Origin: Undaria pinnatifida
Lineage: Eukaryota > Sar > Phaeophyceae > Laminariales > Alariaceae
Assembly: GCA_012845835.1 (NCBI GenBank)
Contig: JABAKD010000006.1
Span: 1,038,116 to 1,102,115, forward strand
Direction: 5' to 3'
Length of the DNA: 64,000 bases
Shown piece after piece: positions 55,601 through 57,155 of this stretch. The position numbers and the translations under genes are program-made. The first letter of the stretch is position 1; each line of letters starts with the position of its first letter. Under the pieces are notes generated by a model that made no database searches, had not been told where the DNA came from, and saw nothing but the letters and a program-made list of their open reading frames with translations.

Positions 55601-57155
55601 CGACTCGGAAGGGGTGCGTGGTCAATGGTCAAATGACTAAGGCAAGCAACAAATGAGTACGCCCCCCGTAGCATTTGTCGTACAACACACGCAGCTCGCA
55701 ATTCTGAGTTTCGACGCAATCCTCGACCTCCCAGCTGGCGTGCTTTTCAAATAACGCCTCCTTATGCAGGAGGCGTTCTTCTTATCGTACGCGAAGGACA
55801 AACGGACAATGCCATCATGACGAGTAGGCATCTCTGCCCACAAGGAAGCCGGAAAGAAAGCAACTCGTTCTTCTCCTTAAGAATAATCCTATACTTGGAG
55901 TATTGCCGCTATTGGGAGTGGACACCCTTGCTCATACTGCACAAGGAAACAGACAATAAGAAAACGTCGCCGTTCCATATAAGTATTTTATAAAACCATT
56001 CTAAACGCGTCAGTTGTGATTTCGATAAATTTAGGGTCGACACTCATCTTTGCAAGCTTGTGACGGTATTAGAACAAGATGTTACGCATTTATTATTACG
56101 TTTGCCATCCGACTCAGTGTGCAGCGTGTCAATCGCAAGAAGGGTGACGAAGAATCAATCACAATCGTAAGGAGATATTTCTGGACAGGAGGCAGACAAC
56201 GAAACAAGCGTCGTCGTTTTTTGTCCTTACCAAGCTTGACTGTTGAAGATCAGGTGCCGCCATTACGTCAACACGAGTGGACACATTTTATAAAATTTGC
56301 CCATGAGATATTGGGCAACGAAAACACGTCGCCGTTCCTTCATCATTCATAAGACATTTATGTAACTAAACAGAAGGGAGGCAAGGAAAACACCTTGCCT
56401 GATATAGTTATTTGTTCTTGTCATACATCATACATGAAGAGCAAGCCTAAGCTGCCGTCTTTTAGAGATATTTCTGCAAAAGGAAGCGCGCAACGGAAAC
56501 CGTTGCTCTTCTTTATCCCACTTGAAGAACAAACCTAACCCGCCGTCATTACGAATGAGTAAACGTCTTATCAATAGCTCACACATAAGAAAGCGGGGAA
56601 CGAAATAAACGTTGTCGTTCCTTATCGCACCACACCTTACCCGGAAAGCAACCCTTAACTGTGCAGTCATACGAGTACAAGTAGACGTTTTGCTCAATGG
56701 AAGACCGGGAAGAAAATTACCGTCGTCCCTTGCAACCTAGAATCGCCTACGTTACGAGCACAGACATGTAGACGTCTTCGCTCATACAAAAAATATGAAG
56801 CAGACAACAAAAACAACGTCGCTCCCTATCATACACAAATATGGGTTTAAATGTAAGAATTCTTTTCTGTATTAACACGAGTGCTAAATGCTCCTTATAT
56901 TTACGTAGAGGTTGGTGCCAGACGTACCTGAAGAAAAAATGCCGCCGCGCTTACAAGGAGCGGAAACCAACTCCTCTCCACAAGCTGCAGCACAAGCGCC
57001 ACCAGCATCAGCAGTAGCGAAGCCAGCCCAGAACACAGAAAAGCTAACCGGCCCATGCTGTTACCCCCCCCGCCCGCCCCCGCCCCGCTACCCGTCATCC
57101 CCTCACTCCTGGTTTTCACCATCAATTGTCGCGTGTGCACCATCCGCCCCCTCAT
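1474..57155 (-). CDS. membrane-anchored class I cyclic-nucleotide phosphodiesterase, 15 exons
   Basis: Predicted enzyme hydrolysing cAMP and/or cGMP to the 5' monophosphate, held in a membrane by two N-terminal helices. Exons in coding order (high-low): 57155-56928, 48119-47757, 42019-41931, 41734-41545, 35972-35853, 34165-34073, 33135-32998, 26037-25948, 13276-13148, 12573-12469, 9682-9527, 8263-8030, 6999-6933, 4565-4435, 1572-1474. They sum to 2232 nt with all phases compatible and GT..AG at every intron. The catalytic domain covers about residues 408-715: H461 and H465 ([10 protein letters not shown]), H501-D502 ([13 protein letters not shown], which fits the PDEase I signature), D648 (VADVAHP) and Q699 (SQCDFVNF). 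The sequence shows frame, splice sites and motifs; family role is established knowledge; substrate is unknown. Exons 5-7 and 15 are the least certain, and a small exon supplying the usual W-x-F-D segment before exon 8 may be missing. Confidence 0.85.
1573..2775 (-). repeat. tandem echoes of the exon 15 acceptor region
   Basis: About seven degenerate copies, spaced roughly 147-200 bp, each with CCTAAACCAGAGGTC-like sequence at about 1583, 1730, 1930, 2128, 2291, 2451 and 2647. On the minus strand each reads as pyrimidine tract then GGTTTAGGCAGCAT. The copy at 1573-1590 is the acceptor of exon 15. Each unit also carries GACCGGTCG, which expands further upstream. Confidence 0.75.
2780..3310. repeat. 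GATCGACCGGTCGGTACTA satellite
   Basis: Degenerate tandem repeats of about 18 bp based on TAGATCGACCGGTCGGTAC, which is largely self-complementary. The core word also occurs inside the adjacent exon 15 echo unit at about 2410-2450, so this array probably grew from that unit. Confidence 0.8.
3310..4434. other. intron 14 remainder
   Basis: Intronic sequence with a CAGCAACAACAG-type triplet tract near 4,160-4,210. No mobile element ends were identified. Long minus-strand frames here are read-through from exon 14. Confidence 0.5.
4435..4565 (-). CDS. PDE exon 14: nucleotide-clamp region
   Basis: A 131-nt exon: [20 protein letters not shown] and then [19 protein letters not shown], ending RPCA. 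It matches the EFF-x-QGD-x-E-x-x-x-G-x-x-x-S-P and SQ-x-x-F-x-x-x-V-x-P segments of class I PDEs. Q699 is the expected purine-binding Gln and F702 the stacking Phe. Acceptor ATCGCAG|AGGAGT and donor GCG|GTAAGC. Confidence 0.92.
4799..5016. repeat. two-copy 110-bp tandem duplication
   Basis: Two head-to-tail copies (about 4799-4908 and 4909-5016) share GGTAATAAAATGGCGACGCC and end AATCAAGCAAAG, differing by a few substitutions and indels. Both carry TACCAGGTA. Confidence 0.85.
5020..6520. other. intron 13 body, no clear feature
   Basis: Mixed-composition intronic sequence. A plus-strand frame at 5396-5599 is compositionally protein-like but has no recognised family or splice partners. Nothing else could be supported. 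Confidence 0.4.
6525..6800 (-). repeat. degenerate copies of the exon 14 5' end
   Basis: Three minus-strand segments resemble the start of exon 14 (AGGAGTTCCATCGACAAGGC): about 6525-6560 with circularly permuted order, 6592-6620, and 6765-6800 (CGCAAAGAAGTTCCATGAAC). They lie upstream of exon 14 in its intron. The last keeps the acceptor-side CGCA but has lost the AG. Confidence 0.6.
6933..6999 (-). CDS. PDE exon 13: last metal aspartate
   Basis: A 67-nt exon coding [20 protein letters not shown] and then IT plus one base. D648 is the expected final metal ligand (usual motif C/A-A-D-L/V-x-x-P). Acceptor CCTAATAG|GTAGCC and donor CGG|GTGAGC. The single base G is completed by AG at the start of exon 14 to give Glu, the only phase 1 intron. 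Confidence 0.9.
7257..7498. mobile_element. MITE family B copy
   Basis: Terminal inverted repeats of the type TTCTACGGTAGCCCCCCC bound about 240 bp. Conserved internal words are GAAATCGCCGGTTTTGAAACC, split by variants, and CTCGACACGAGGAAGGATGC. Non-autonomous, no ORF. Other copies are at 20590, 32334, 38549, 39632, 41264, 42375, 45418 and 53506. Confidence 0.7.
7640..7890 (-). repeat. degenerate copies of the exon 12 3' end and donor
   Basis: Two copies lie downstream of exon 12. At 7830-7880 the minus strand reads [10 protein letters not shown] followed by GTGCAA, a diverged version of [16 protein letters not shown]. At 7655-7700 a second copy keeps AQILLM and then diverges. Confidence 0.7.
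7925..8012 (-). repeat. tRNA-like SINE head fragment
   Basis: On the minus strand a B-box-like GGGTTCAAATCC is followed by CCCCGAGTGCATACTCG, as in the dispersed SINE family. No complete cloverleaf was found, so it is not called as a tRNA gene. Confidence 0.4.
8030..8263 (-). CDS. PDE exon 12: LATD segment with Gly/Ala-rich insert
   Basis: A 234-nt, phase 0-0 exon of 78 codons. It starts [20 protein letters not shown], giving the family sequence FVIK-VVLATDL across the junction, and ends [11 protein letters not shown], leading to VADVAHP. Between these lies a Gly/Ala/Pro-rich insert at about residues 588-632, where the family usually has a loop of some 20 residues. Acceptor CTTGTAG|GTAGTC and donor AAG|GTACGC. 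A split into two smaller exons is possible, but the continuous frame needs none. Confidence 0.85.
8345..9270 (-). repeat. degenerate copies of the exon 12 5' end and acceptor
   Basis: Three copies upstream of exon 12, at about 8345-8470, 8965-9085 and 9150-9270. Each contains a TTGGTTGAGGCTTTGAACC-like core (antisense to ARFKASTNT) and, in most, an acceptor-like TACAGG/CACAGG followed by a G-rich run, as next to the real exon. Confidence 0.75.
8465..8800. mobile_element. dispersed repeat family E copy
   Basis: Starts TCATCCCACGGTAGGGGTGC and ends CTCTACCGTGGGATGAC, inverted-repeat-like ends. Similar ends and an internal CTTAGAATCTGCTGCTGCAC segment (or its complement) occur near 17,700, 24,300, 29,950, 40,800 and 47,220. 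Confidence 0.5.
9527..9682 (-). CDS. PDE exon 11: catalytic helices
   Basis: A 156-nt, phase 0-0 exon: [40 protein letters not shown], then [12 protein letters not shown]. It aligns with the LA-x-x-YND-x-S-V-L-E-N-H-H segment of class I PDEs; the first His of ENHH is Phe here. Acceptor CACCTCCAG|TCGAAG and donor AAG|GTAGGC. Three degenerate copies of its 5' end and acceptor lie upstream in the preceding intron. Confidence 0.93.
9836..10345 (-). repeat. degenerate copies of the exon 11 5' end and acceptor
   Basis: Three copies at about 9836-9990, 10085-10210 and 10235-10345, upstream of exon 11. Each carries a diverged form of GACGCGTCGTTGTACGTGAT and GCTGTCCTTCGACTG, i.e. [13 protein letters not shown] in antisense, plus about 100 bp of acceptor-side intron. 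Confidence 0.8.
10965..11220. repeat. dispersed repeat D (copy 1)
   Basis: A TTG triplet tract followed by about 220 bp starting TTCTCACATTAACTCGCAT. A second copy with the same order and words such as ACCCCAGGGAA/GCCCCAGGGAA lies at 34,628-34,885. Nature unknown; perhaps a retroposon. Confidence 0.6.
11265..11342 (+). mobile_element. retroposon 3' end with A-rich tail
   Basis: Shared 3' sequence GTGGAAGTGTGGTGAGCTAA, then CCCCATCCGCCGGAGGATAA and an A run. The same end occurs at 17,970-18,062 (minus), 23,690-23,765 and 36,205-36,258. The A tail suggests LINE-mobilised elements. Confidence 0.55.
11345..12300. other. intron 10 body
   Basis: No exon recognised. Short plus-strand frames at 11,499-11,802 show no family match. 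The sequence GAGGGTTTCTTG occurs here (12,085) and at 12,345, and may be a faint echo of the exon 10 donor side. Confidence 0.4.
12469..12573 (-). CDS. PDE exon 10: HD metal-binding motif
   Basis: A 105-nt, phase 0-0 exon: [20 protein letters not shown] followed by [16 protein letters not shown]501-D502 are the central metal ligands. [12 protein letters not shown] fits the PDEase I signature even though the commoner D and P of HD-x-D-H-P-G are both Arg. Acceptor CCGGGCACAG|ATCGTT and donor AAG|GTAAGG. Confidence 0.93.
12650..12815. repeat. CCAACA hexamer microsatellite
   Basis: About 25 copies of ACCAAC with ACCGAC and ATCAAC variants, followed by a short ACC run. It lies in the 574-bp intron between exons 9 and 10, only about 75 bp from the exon 10 acceptor. 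Confidence 0.9.
12885..13147 (-). repeat. tandem echoes of the exon 9 3' end and donor
   Basis: About eight degenerate copies immediately downstream of exon 9. The plus-strand word CTCACCGAATTGTCACAAGA in variants matches the antisense of TTGTGATAACTCG|GTGAG. Copies lie near 12,908, 12,936, 12,968, 12,997, 13,034, 13,086 and 13,110. Several keep GTGAGT/GTGAGG in donor position. Confidence 0.85.
13148..13276 (-). CDS. PDE exon 9: general-acid and first metal histidines
   Basis: A 129-nt, phase 0-0 exon: [40 protein letters not shown], then DNS. It carries the YHxxxHAADV motif, with H461 as the expected general acid and H465 as a metal ligand. The Asn usual after the first His is Thr here. Acceptor TTACTTGCAG|AATTTG and donor TCG|GTGAGA. 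Degenerate copies of both ends occur in the two flanking introns. Confidence 0.93.
13385..17220. repeat. 107-bp satellite with 10-unit higher-order structure
   Basis: About 30 near-identical 107-bp units from 14,074 (start GGTAGTAGTTTGGCGTCAGT) to about 17,220, preceded by about six older, diverged units from 13,385. The variant CATACCCGG (for CGTACCCGG) recurs at 14281, 14923, 15351, 15993, 16421 and 17068, i.e. spacings of 6, 4, 6, 4 and 6 units. A TCTGG variant at 15045 and 16115 is exactly 1070 bp apart. A 5-bp insertion near 16,565 is the only length change seen. No coding frame. Confidence 0.97.
17450..17770. mobile_element. dispersed repeat family E copy
   Basis: Begins with three copies of GTTGTTGGATTTACTAATAA-like sequence. 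It then matches other family copies (GTCGGGTTGTGCGAACGAA, AAATTTCTTAGAATCTGCTG) and ends CACCCCTACCGTGGGACG. Confidence 0.5.
17970..18062 (-). mobile_element. retroposon 3' end with A-rich tail
   Basis: Reverse orientation of the 11,265 family: a T run, CATCCTCCGGCGGATGGGG, then TAGCTCACCACACTTCCACG. Confidence 0.55.
18500..18690. repeat. GACCC pentamer tract inside a dispersed repeat
   Basis: A (GACCC)n run at 18,548-18,582 is flanked by sequence ending GAGCCGGGTCATGGCCC. Related blocks lie at 32,690-32,955 and 45,250-45,730. Confidence 0.6.
18705..18845 (-). mobile_element. SINE family, partial
   Basis: Matches the body of the SINE family (CTTCTGGACAAAGTCGTGGTC, GGGTTCAG) without the tRNA-like head. 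Confidence 0.45.
19127..19383 (-). mobile_element. MITE family A copy
   Basis: Ends are GCGCGCTACGATAGAGGT and ACCTCTGCCGCAGCATGCGTC, imperfect inverted repeats, with the family's internal AAGGAGCCCCGTCATTCAG. About 257 bp, no ORF. Confidence 0.75.
19600..19775 (+). mobile_element. SINE family, body fragment
   Basis: Shares GAGCAGTGGGATTGCTGAACC and CCAGAAGCTGGAAAGTAGA with full copies; the tRNA-like head is missing. Confidence 0.5.
20155..20460 (-). mobile_element. tRNA-derived SINE
   Basis: About 305 bp. On the minus strand the head carries an A-box-like GGTGGCGTATGAGG and a B-box-like GAGTTCGAGTCCC. The body continues to CCAGAAGCTGGAAAGTAGA and a T/A-rich end. Closely related to the copies at 26,280 and 36,265. 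Confidence 0.65.
20590..20795. mobile_element. MITE family B copy
   Basis: Conserved ATGGCTGCTCGACACGAGGA and GAAAACCGGCGATTTCGT, ending GGGGCTACCGTAGAA. Confidence 0.65.
20890..22125 (-). repeat. degenerate copies of the exon 9 5' end
   Basis: Four copies at about 20,890-20,985, 21,600-21,700, 21,815-21,920 and 22,020-22,120; the last three are about 215 bp apart. The antisense reads NLSRFL-H-x-x-QNYC with changes. At the position of the exon 9 acceptor CAG the copies read CAG, CGG, CGG and CAA respectively, so most have lost the splice site. They lie 7.6-8.8 kb upstream of exon 9. Confidence 0.85.
20985..21530. repeat. dispersed repeat F (copy 1 of 3)
   Basis: Shares GTCGTATGACCGTAGACCCT, CGGAGCACGTCGGGTTTTC and GTGTTCGGCGAGTCGCATGA with copies at 27,065-27,660 and 40,075-40,505. 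In antisense the best-conserved part gives a protein-like stretch. Confidence 0.7.
22188..23105. repeat. 61-bp minisatellite
   Basis: About 15 degenerate copies built on TTAACGCCTTCTACAACCGG and ATTTTTGGTGGACATA, with an ACTCGGAATTAGTACC spacer. Short frames inside are repeat products. Confidence 0.92.
23313..23643. repeat. 26-bp minisatellite
   Basis: About 12 copies of GACCCGAAGGACTATCGCTA plus TGGTGG, with minor variants. Three reading frames stay open because 26 is not a multiple of three; these are not genes. Confidence 0.95.
23690..23765 (+). mobile_element. retroposon 3' end with A-rich tail
   Basis: Matches the family at 11,265 (GTGGAAGTGTGGTGAGC, CCCCATCCGCTGGAGGAT, A-rich). Confidence 0.55.
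24100..24360. mobile_element. dispersed repeat family E copy
   Basis: Contains the family's CTGCTGCACACAACTAGCGT and GGGATGACTC end, and a diverged middle. Confidence 0.4.
24430..24550. repeat. short inverted repeat
   Basis: AAAAAACAATGGTTGGCACA near 24,443 is inverted as GGTGCACCAACCATTGTTTTT near 24,520, a possible hairpin or foldback element. Confidence 0.6.
24926..24997. repeat. CCAA tetranucleotide microsatellite
   Basis: About 18 copies of AACC/CCAA with one interruption. Confidence 0.95.
25948..26037 (-). CDS. PDE exon 8: start of catalytic domain
   Basis: A 90-nt, phase 0-0 exon coding [20 protein letters not shown] and then [10 protein letters not shown]. Acceptor TTTTGACAG|GAGCTG and donor GCG|GTAAGC. 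It matches the helix region that opens class I PDE domains (x-L-x-G-G-x-x-L...L-F...F-G-I-D). It joins exon 9 as [19 protein letters not shown], as expected for the family. The next intron is the largest at 12.7 kb. Confidence 0.85.
26280..26575 (-). mobile_element. tRNA-derived SINE
   Basis: About 295 bp. On the minus strand the head reads GGTGGCGTATCAGG (A-box-like) and GAGTTCGAGCCCC (B-box-like). The body matches the other copies and ends at CCAGCTTCTGG antisense plus a T/A-rich end. Confidence 0.7.
26640..26887 (-). mobile_element. MITE family A copy
   Basis: Ends GCGTGCTACGATAATAGAGG and ACCTCTGCCGTATCATGCG, internal GTTAAGGAGCCCCATCATTC. No ORF. Confidence 0.75.
27065..27660. repeat. 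dispersed repeat F (copy 2 of 3)
   Basis: The longest copy of the family at 20,985 and 40,075, with the same internal order. Confidence 0.7.
27980..28600. repeat. tandem repeats with ACCC and CAGCAGTAC tracts
   Basis: Three diverged units share GACTCCCACGTACAGAACGG, a CCACCCACC tract and ACCAAACCTTTACTACATAC, then CAGCAGTACGTACAGCAGTA. Frames within it are repeat products. Confidence 0.8.
29340..29655 (+). mobile_element. protein-coding repeat fragment (copy 1), degraded
   Basis: Homologous to 55,370-55,656. Shared amino acids include [12 protein letters not shown] and KASNK before a stop; this copy has frameshifts. It looks like the 3' end of a transposable-element ORF, but no RT or other catalytic motif was seen. 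Confidence 0.5.
29690..29960. mobile_element. dispersed repeat family E copy
   Basis: Contains TTCTGACCGATTGAGCTC, AGTCATGTTCCGGGCGAGAT and a CTAGCGTGGGATAACTAAC end, as in 46,985-47,250. Confidence 0.45.
30207..31600. repeat. degenerate GGTT tetranucleotide array
   Basis: About 1.4 kb of GGTT/AACC repeats with many GATT, GGTC and GTTT variants. It lies in intron 7 of the PDE gene. Thr/Asn/Gln/Pro-rich antisense frames are artefacts of the repeat. Confidence 0.95.
31605..31718 (-). other. possible exon or gene fragment
   Basis: The minus strand has acceptor-like CTCTTGTCGCAG|GACAAC, then [20 protein letters not shown] and [20 protein letters not shown] without stops. No good donor follows, and a GGTT repeat follows directly. 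It lies between PDE exons 7 and 8 but does not resemble the missing PDE segment. Confidence 0.3.
32334..32586. mobile_element. MITE family B copy
   Basis: Ends TTCTATGGTAGCCCGCCC and GGGGGCTATCGTATTAAGAA; internal AAATCGCCGGTTTTGAAACC. Confidence 0.75.
32690..32955. repeat. GGGTC pentamer tract in dispersed repeat
   Basis: About 16 copies of GGGTC at 32,803-32,885 inside a repeat related to 18,500-18,690 and 45,250-45,730. Confidence 0.8.
32998..33135 (-). CDS. PDE exon 7: acidic linker leading to catalytic domain
   Basis: A 138-nt, phase 0-0 exon of 46 codons starting [20 protein letters not shown] and ending LPGNDGVLD. Acceptor GTGCACAG|GGTGCG and donor GAC|GTATGC. An alternative donor, CAG|GTCTGG, would give a 28-codon version also in phase 0. 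The usual W-x-F-D segment of PDE domains is not visible at its end, so a small following exon may be missing. Confidence 0.65.
34073..34165 (-). CDS. PDE exon 6: basic helical linker
   Basis: A 93-nt, phase 0-0 exon coding [20 protein letters not shown] and then [11 protein letters not shown]. Acceptor TTTTGGGCAG|GTCGGG with a pyrimidine-rich tract; donor CCG|GTATGT. The other two frames contain stops, so the frame is unambiguous. Function is not recognised. Confidence 0.7.
34628..34885. repeat. dispersed repeat D (copy 2)
   Basis: TTG tract plus about 220 bp homologous to 10,965-11,220. Confidence 0.6.
35141..35440 (+). mobile_element. MITE family A copy
   Basis: Starts GCCACGATAGAGAG and ends GCGCACCTCTACGTAGCAC; internal GGGGTTCCTTAACCC and a 20-base G run. 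No ORF. Confidence 0.7.
35853..35972 (-). CDS. PDE exon 5: linker
   Basis: A 120-nt, phase 0-0 exon of 40 codons starting [20 protein letters not shown] and ending [10 protein letters not shown]. Acceptor TATTTTAAG|GTGGCT and donor GAG|GTGGGT. The frame stays open upstream to about 36,086, so an earlier acceptor cannot be excluded. A possible tiny extra exon ([12 protein letters not shown], followed by GTAAGT) lies just upstream at about 36,112-36,147. The sequence has no recognised domain. Confidence 0.65.
36205..36258 (+). mobile_element. retroposon 3' end with A-rich tail
   Basis: GTGTGGTGAGCTCAAGCTTT, CCCCATCCGCCGGAG and an A run, directly followed by the head of a SINE. Confidence 0.5.
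36265..37800 (+). mobile_element. SINE split by a nested Mutator-like element
   Basis: The SINE head lies at 36,265-36,359 (GGTGGCATATCAGG, GAGTTCAAGTCCC) and its body resumes at 37,589 and runs to about 37,800 (GAGCAGTGGGATTGCTGAACC, CCAGAAGCTGGAAAGTAGA). The interruption is the element at 36,360-37,588. Confidence 0.75.
36360..37588. mobile_element. long-TIR Mutator-like non-autonomous element, 1229 bp
   Basis: Starts GAGCAATGGCCGAAATCAGG and ends with its exact complement, CCTGATTTCGGCCATTGCTC. The terminal inverted repeats extend about 340 bp (36,360-36,700 against 37,245-37,588) with few differences. It is flanked by a perfect 9-bp target duplication, CTCGTATAA, at 36,351-36,359 and 37,589-37,597. 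Long TIRs plus 9-bp duplications are typical of Mutator-like elements. The roughly 540-bp centre has no transposase-sized ORF. Confidence 0.88.
38200..38480 (+). mobile_element. MITE family A copy
   Basis: Ends TGCGTGCTACGGCAGAGGT and ACCTCTATCGTAGCACGCGT; internal CTTCTTAACCCAAAATCGTC. No ORF. Confidence 0.8.
38549..38870. mobile_element. MITE family B copy, with G-rich insertion
   Basis: Ends CTGCGGCAGCCCCTCCAAC and GGGGGTATCGTGGAATCAG, longer than other copies because of an added segment near 38,780-38,860. Confidence 0.65.
38931..39217 (+). mobile_element. MITE family A copy
   Basis: Ends GACGTACGCTACGATAGAGG and GCGCCTATATCGTAGCATGC. No ORF. Confidence 0.8.
39632..39870. mobile_element. 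MITE family B copy
   Basis: Ends ATTCTACGATAGCCCCCC and GGGGGGGCTACCGTAGAA, well-matched inverted repeats. Confidence 0.8.
40075..40505. repeat. dispersed repeat F (copy 3 of 3)
   Basis: Same order of conserved words as the copies at 20,985 and 27,065. Antisense protein-like segments are conserved but interrupted. Confidence 0.7.
40550..40835. mobile_element. dispersed repeat family E copy
   Basis: Contains GTTGGTCGGATTGCGCGAGC, CCTTCGAAGACATGTTCCGG and a GAGCTCAGACAATTTC end. Confidence 0.45.
40862..41262. repeat. dispersed repeat G (copy 1)
   Basis: About 400 bp starting CTGTAATGGAGTGCCCTCCG and ending CCCCCACTCGGAGTACCACT. Copy 2 at 61,200-61,580 has the same order, including ACGTCAAGGCCATC/ACGTCTCAAGGCC and CTATCCAGCGAGCCATGAGG. 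Confidence 0.75.
41264..41508. mobile_element. MITE family B copy
   Basis: Ends CTACATAGCCCCCCC and GGGGGGTATCGTAGAATCAG. It abuts repeat G directly. Confidence 0.75.
41545..41734 (-). CDS. PDE exon 4: N-terminal region
   Basis: A 190-nt exon whose first base completes the split Ser codon. It reads [20 protein letters not shown] and continues to VVNRMVGE. Acceptor GACGCAG|TCTCCC and donor GAG|GTAAGC. It is part of the region before the catalytic domain and has no recognised domain of its own. The boundaries are well supported by phase and splice consensus. Confidence 0.8.
41931..42019 (-). CDS. PDE exon 3: N-terminal helical region
   Basis: An 89-nt exon coding [16 protein letters not shown] and then [12 protein letters not shown]. 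The acceptor CACCCCAG|GTGGCA follows a pyrimidine-rich tract and the donor is CAG|GTGGGC. It leaves two bases (AG) of a codon that exon 4 completes as AGT (Ser), the only phase 2 intron in the gene. A following short intron of 196 bp and the exact frame match make this pair convincing. Confidence 0.8.
42375..42633. mobile_element. MITE family B copy
   Basis: Ends GTTCTACGTTAGCCCCCCC and GGGGAGTTCTCGTAGAATCA. Confidence 0.75.
42640..43125. repeat. 110-bp tandem repeat with GCGCGAGTGAC palindrome
   Basis: Four to five units start near 42,672, 42,784, 42,893 and 43,000 (GGAGGCGTTTTTTGCGGTGG). Each carries GGTCACTTGCGCGAGTGACC, a near-perfect palindrome, then GGCGGCCGTAAGCTCAAGAC. Confidence 0.9.
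43325..43815. repeat. 73-bp tandem repeat
   Basis: Seven units of about 72-73 bp with GGTACCCCCCTACCGTAGCC and AGAGGTATACCCTTTTTTGG. The reverse orientation occurs at 49,020-49,340 and 49,640-49,890. The 127- to 151-residue frames inside are repeat products. Confidence 0.95.
44090..44245. repeat. telomere-like tract (TTAGGG-type) in dispersed repeat
   Basis: GGTTAGGGATAGGATTAAGG, then GGGTTAGGTTTAGGG, followed by AAAGAGTATGCCAACTATTT and TCTCGAAAAAGCGGTAAGG. The inverted equivalent lies at 50,565-50,700, and a related copy at 63,600-63,720. Confidence 0.75.
45250..45425. repeat. GACCC/GGGTC-rich dispersed repeat
   Basis: Degenerate GGGTC and GACCCG words resembling 18,500-18,690 and 32,690-32,955; it continues at 45,680-45,730 beyond an inserted MITE B copy. 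Confidence 0.5.
45418..45661. mobile_element. MITE family B copy
   Basis: Ends TTCTGCGATAACCTTCTCCC and GGGCTGCCGTAAAACGG, inserted in a GGGTC-rich repeat. Confidence 0.65.
46686..46960 (+). mobile_element. MITE family A copy
   Basis: Ends CACATACTACAGTAGAGGTA and ACCTCTATTGTAGCACGCGT. The centre is diverged. No ORF. Confidence 0.65.
46985..47250. mobile_element. dispersed repeat family E copy
   Basis: Contains CTGACCGGTTGAGCTCCTC, GCCTTCGAAGTCATGTTTCG, CTTAGAATCTGCTGCACCCC and GCGGGATGACTC. Confidence 0.55.
47757..48119 (-). CDS. PDE exon 2: end of helix 2 and disordered linker
   Basis: A 363-nt, phase 0-0 exon of 121 codons with acceptor TTCCAG|GTGGTA and donor CAG|GTGAGG. Its first residues VVCGAMLW complete the hydrophobic helix begun in exon 1. 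The rest is Ser/Thr/Pro/Gly-rich and probably disordered. It ends ETPLQQ, which runs into [11 protein letters not shown] of exon 3, a helical start typical of PDE N-terminal regions. This is the largest exon. Confidence 0.75.
48215..48525. repeat. ACAAC pentanucleotide array
   Basis: About 60 copies of CACAA with substitutions. It lies just upstream of PDE exon 2. The Cys/Val antisense frames and Thr/Gln/His plus frames are artefacts. Confidence 0.95.
48610..48945. repeat. three 118- to 120-bp tandem repeats
   Basis: Three units share TCACCCAGTG, GGTAATGTAAGGACC and TATTTATTGCCCAATGGCCA, then AGTACACTTCCGTTCAGAGC. The plus-strand frame is open across two units ([18 protein letters not shown]) but has no known family. 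Confidence 0.9.
49020..49340. repeat. 73-bp tandem repeat, reverse orientation (block 1)
   Basis: Four units with CCAAAAAAGGGTATACCTCT and GGCTACGGTAGGGGGGTACC, complementary to the 43,325 array. The preceding 48,957-48,980 contains GGGTCACTCGCGCGAGTGAC. Confidence 0.93.
49425..49575. repeat. CCCCCCTGAAATATATCA-type repeats
   Basis: Six or seven degenerate units of about 20-25 bp with ATATCACCCCCCCC and GAAACATATCA. Confidence 0.8.
49640..49890. repeat. 73-bp tandem repeat, reverse orientation (block 2)
   Basis: Three to four units as at 49,020, then ACATGAGCCAGTCGCGCGAG, which matches the inverted flank of the 43,325 array. Confidence 0.93.
50565..50715. repeat. telomere-like CCCTAA tract in dispersed repeat
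   Basis: CCCTAAACCTAACCCTAACC followed by AACGCAACCAACCAACC and CCCTTCGTCTCGTACACAGT; inverted relative to 44,090-44,245. Confidence 0.8.
51805..52105 (-). mobile_element. diverged SINE
   Basis: Body CTGGACAAATCCGTGGTCAC is related to the SINE family. The minus-strand head has a B-box-like GTGGGTTCCAGTC. Confidence 0.45.
52110..52490. repeat. repeat H, two copies, with tRNA-like segment between
   Basis: TTAGTCCGTTTGACCACTTG and CAAAAGGTTAACC at 52,120 and 52,410, and also near 50,200. Between them, 52,330-52,395 has minus-strand GTGGGTTCAAGCCCC, B-box-like, but no foldable tRNA. Confidence 0.6.
52985..53165. repeat. foldback repeat around an AT microsatellite
   Basis: CAGCCGTGAGATCGA with TTTGCAAGCTGCGTG on the left is mirrored by CAGCTTGCAAAGATGAG and TCGATCTCACAGCTGG on the right. 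Fragments of the TTTGCAAGCTGCGTG word recur near 33,560, 44,890, 55,690 and 56,050. Confidence 0.6.
53506..53748. mobile_element. MITE family B copy
   Basis: Ends TTCCACGGTAGCCCCCCC and GAGGCTATCGTAGAATCAG. Confidence 0.75.
54430..54880 (+). mobile_element. MITE family A copy expanded by AAGAAAGGTCTT repeats
   Basis: Ends GACGCGTGCTACGATAAAGG and GGTGCACCTCTATCGTC. An internal run of about 17 AAGAAAGGTCTT units (54,625-54,830) makes it longer than other copies. Confidence 0.8.
55018..55092. repeat. hairpin-forming inverted repeat
   Basis: GGGATGTCGGGATGGTGAAA, then ATATTCTGGTT, is mirrored by AACCAGAATATTTCCACC and ATGATCCCGACATCCCG with a loop of about 10 bases. Confidence 0.8.
55370..55656 (+). 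mobile_element. protein-coding repeat fragment (copy 2)
   Basis: A 93-codon open frame ([13 protein letters not shown], then [16 protein letters not shown], ending KASNK) homologous in DNA and protein to 29,340-29,655. Probably the 3' end of a transposable-element ORF. No enzyme motif was recognised. Confidence 0.5.
56928..57155 (-). CDS. PDE exon 1: start and first membrane helix
   Basis: Encodes 76 residues from an ATG at 57155, although the frame stays open further upstream. A basic N-terminus and Gly/Ala-rich stretch precede a hydrophobic helix at about residues 37-59 ([20 protein letters not shown]). A second hydrophobic run starts at W63 and continues into exon 2. The donor is CAG|GTACGT, phase 0. 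A second possible donor, CTT|GTAAGC (exon end 56955), is also in phase 0. The echo repeats downstream centre closer to that inner site, so the exact end is open. The helix continuing into exon 2 favours the longer form. Confidence 0.65.

Larger units (their letters stand above)
52650..56850 (-). repeat. scattered degenerate copies of the exon 1 donor region
   Basis: Segments related to the antisense of exon 1's 3' end (TGAAGAAAAAATGCCGCCGC, TTACAAGGAGCGGAAAC) occur near 52,690, 54,120, 54,250, 55,790, 56,435, 56,525, 56,645 and 56,755. The strongest is ACTTGAAGAACAAACC with CCGCCGTCATTACGAATGAG at 56,520. They lie downstream of exon 1 in intron 1, densest at 55.8-56.85 kb. Confidence 0.5.
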
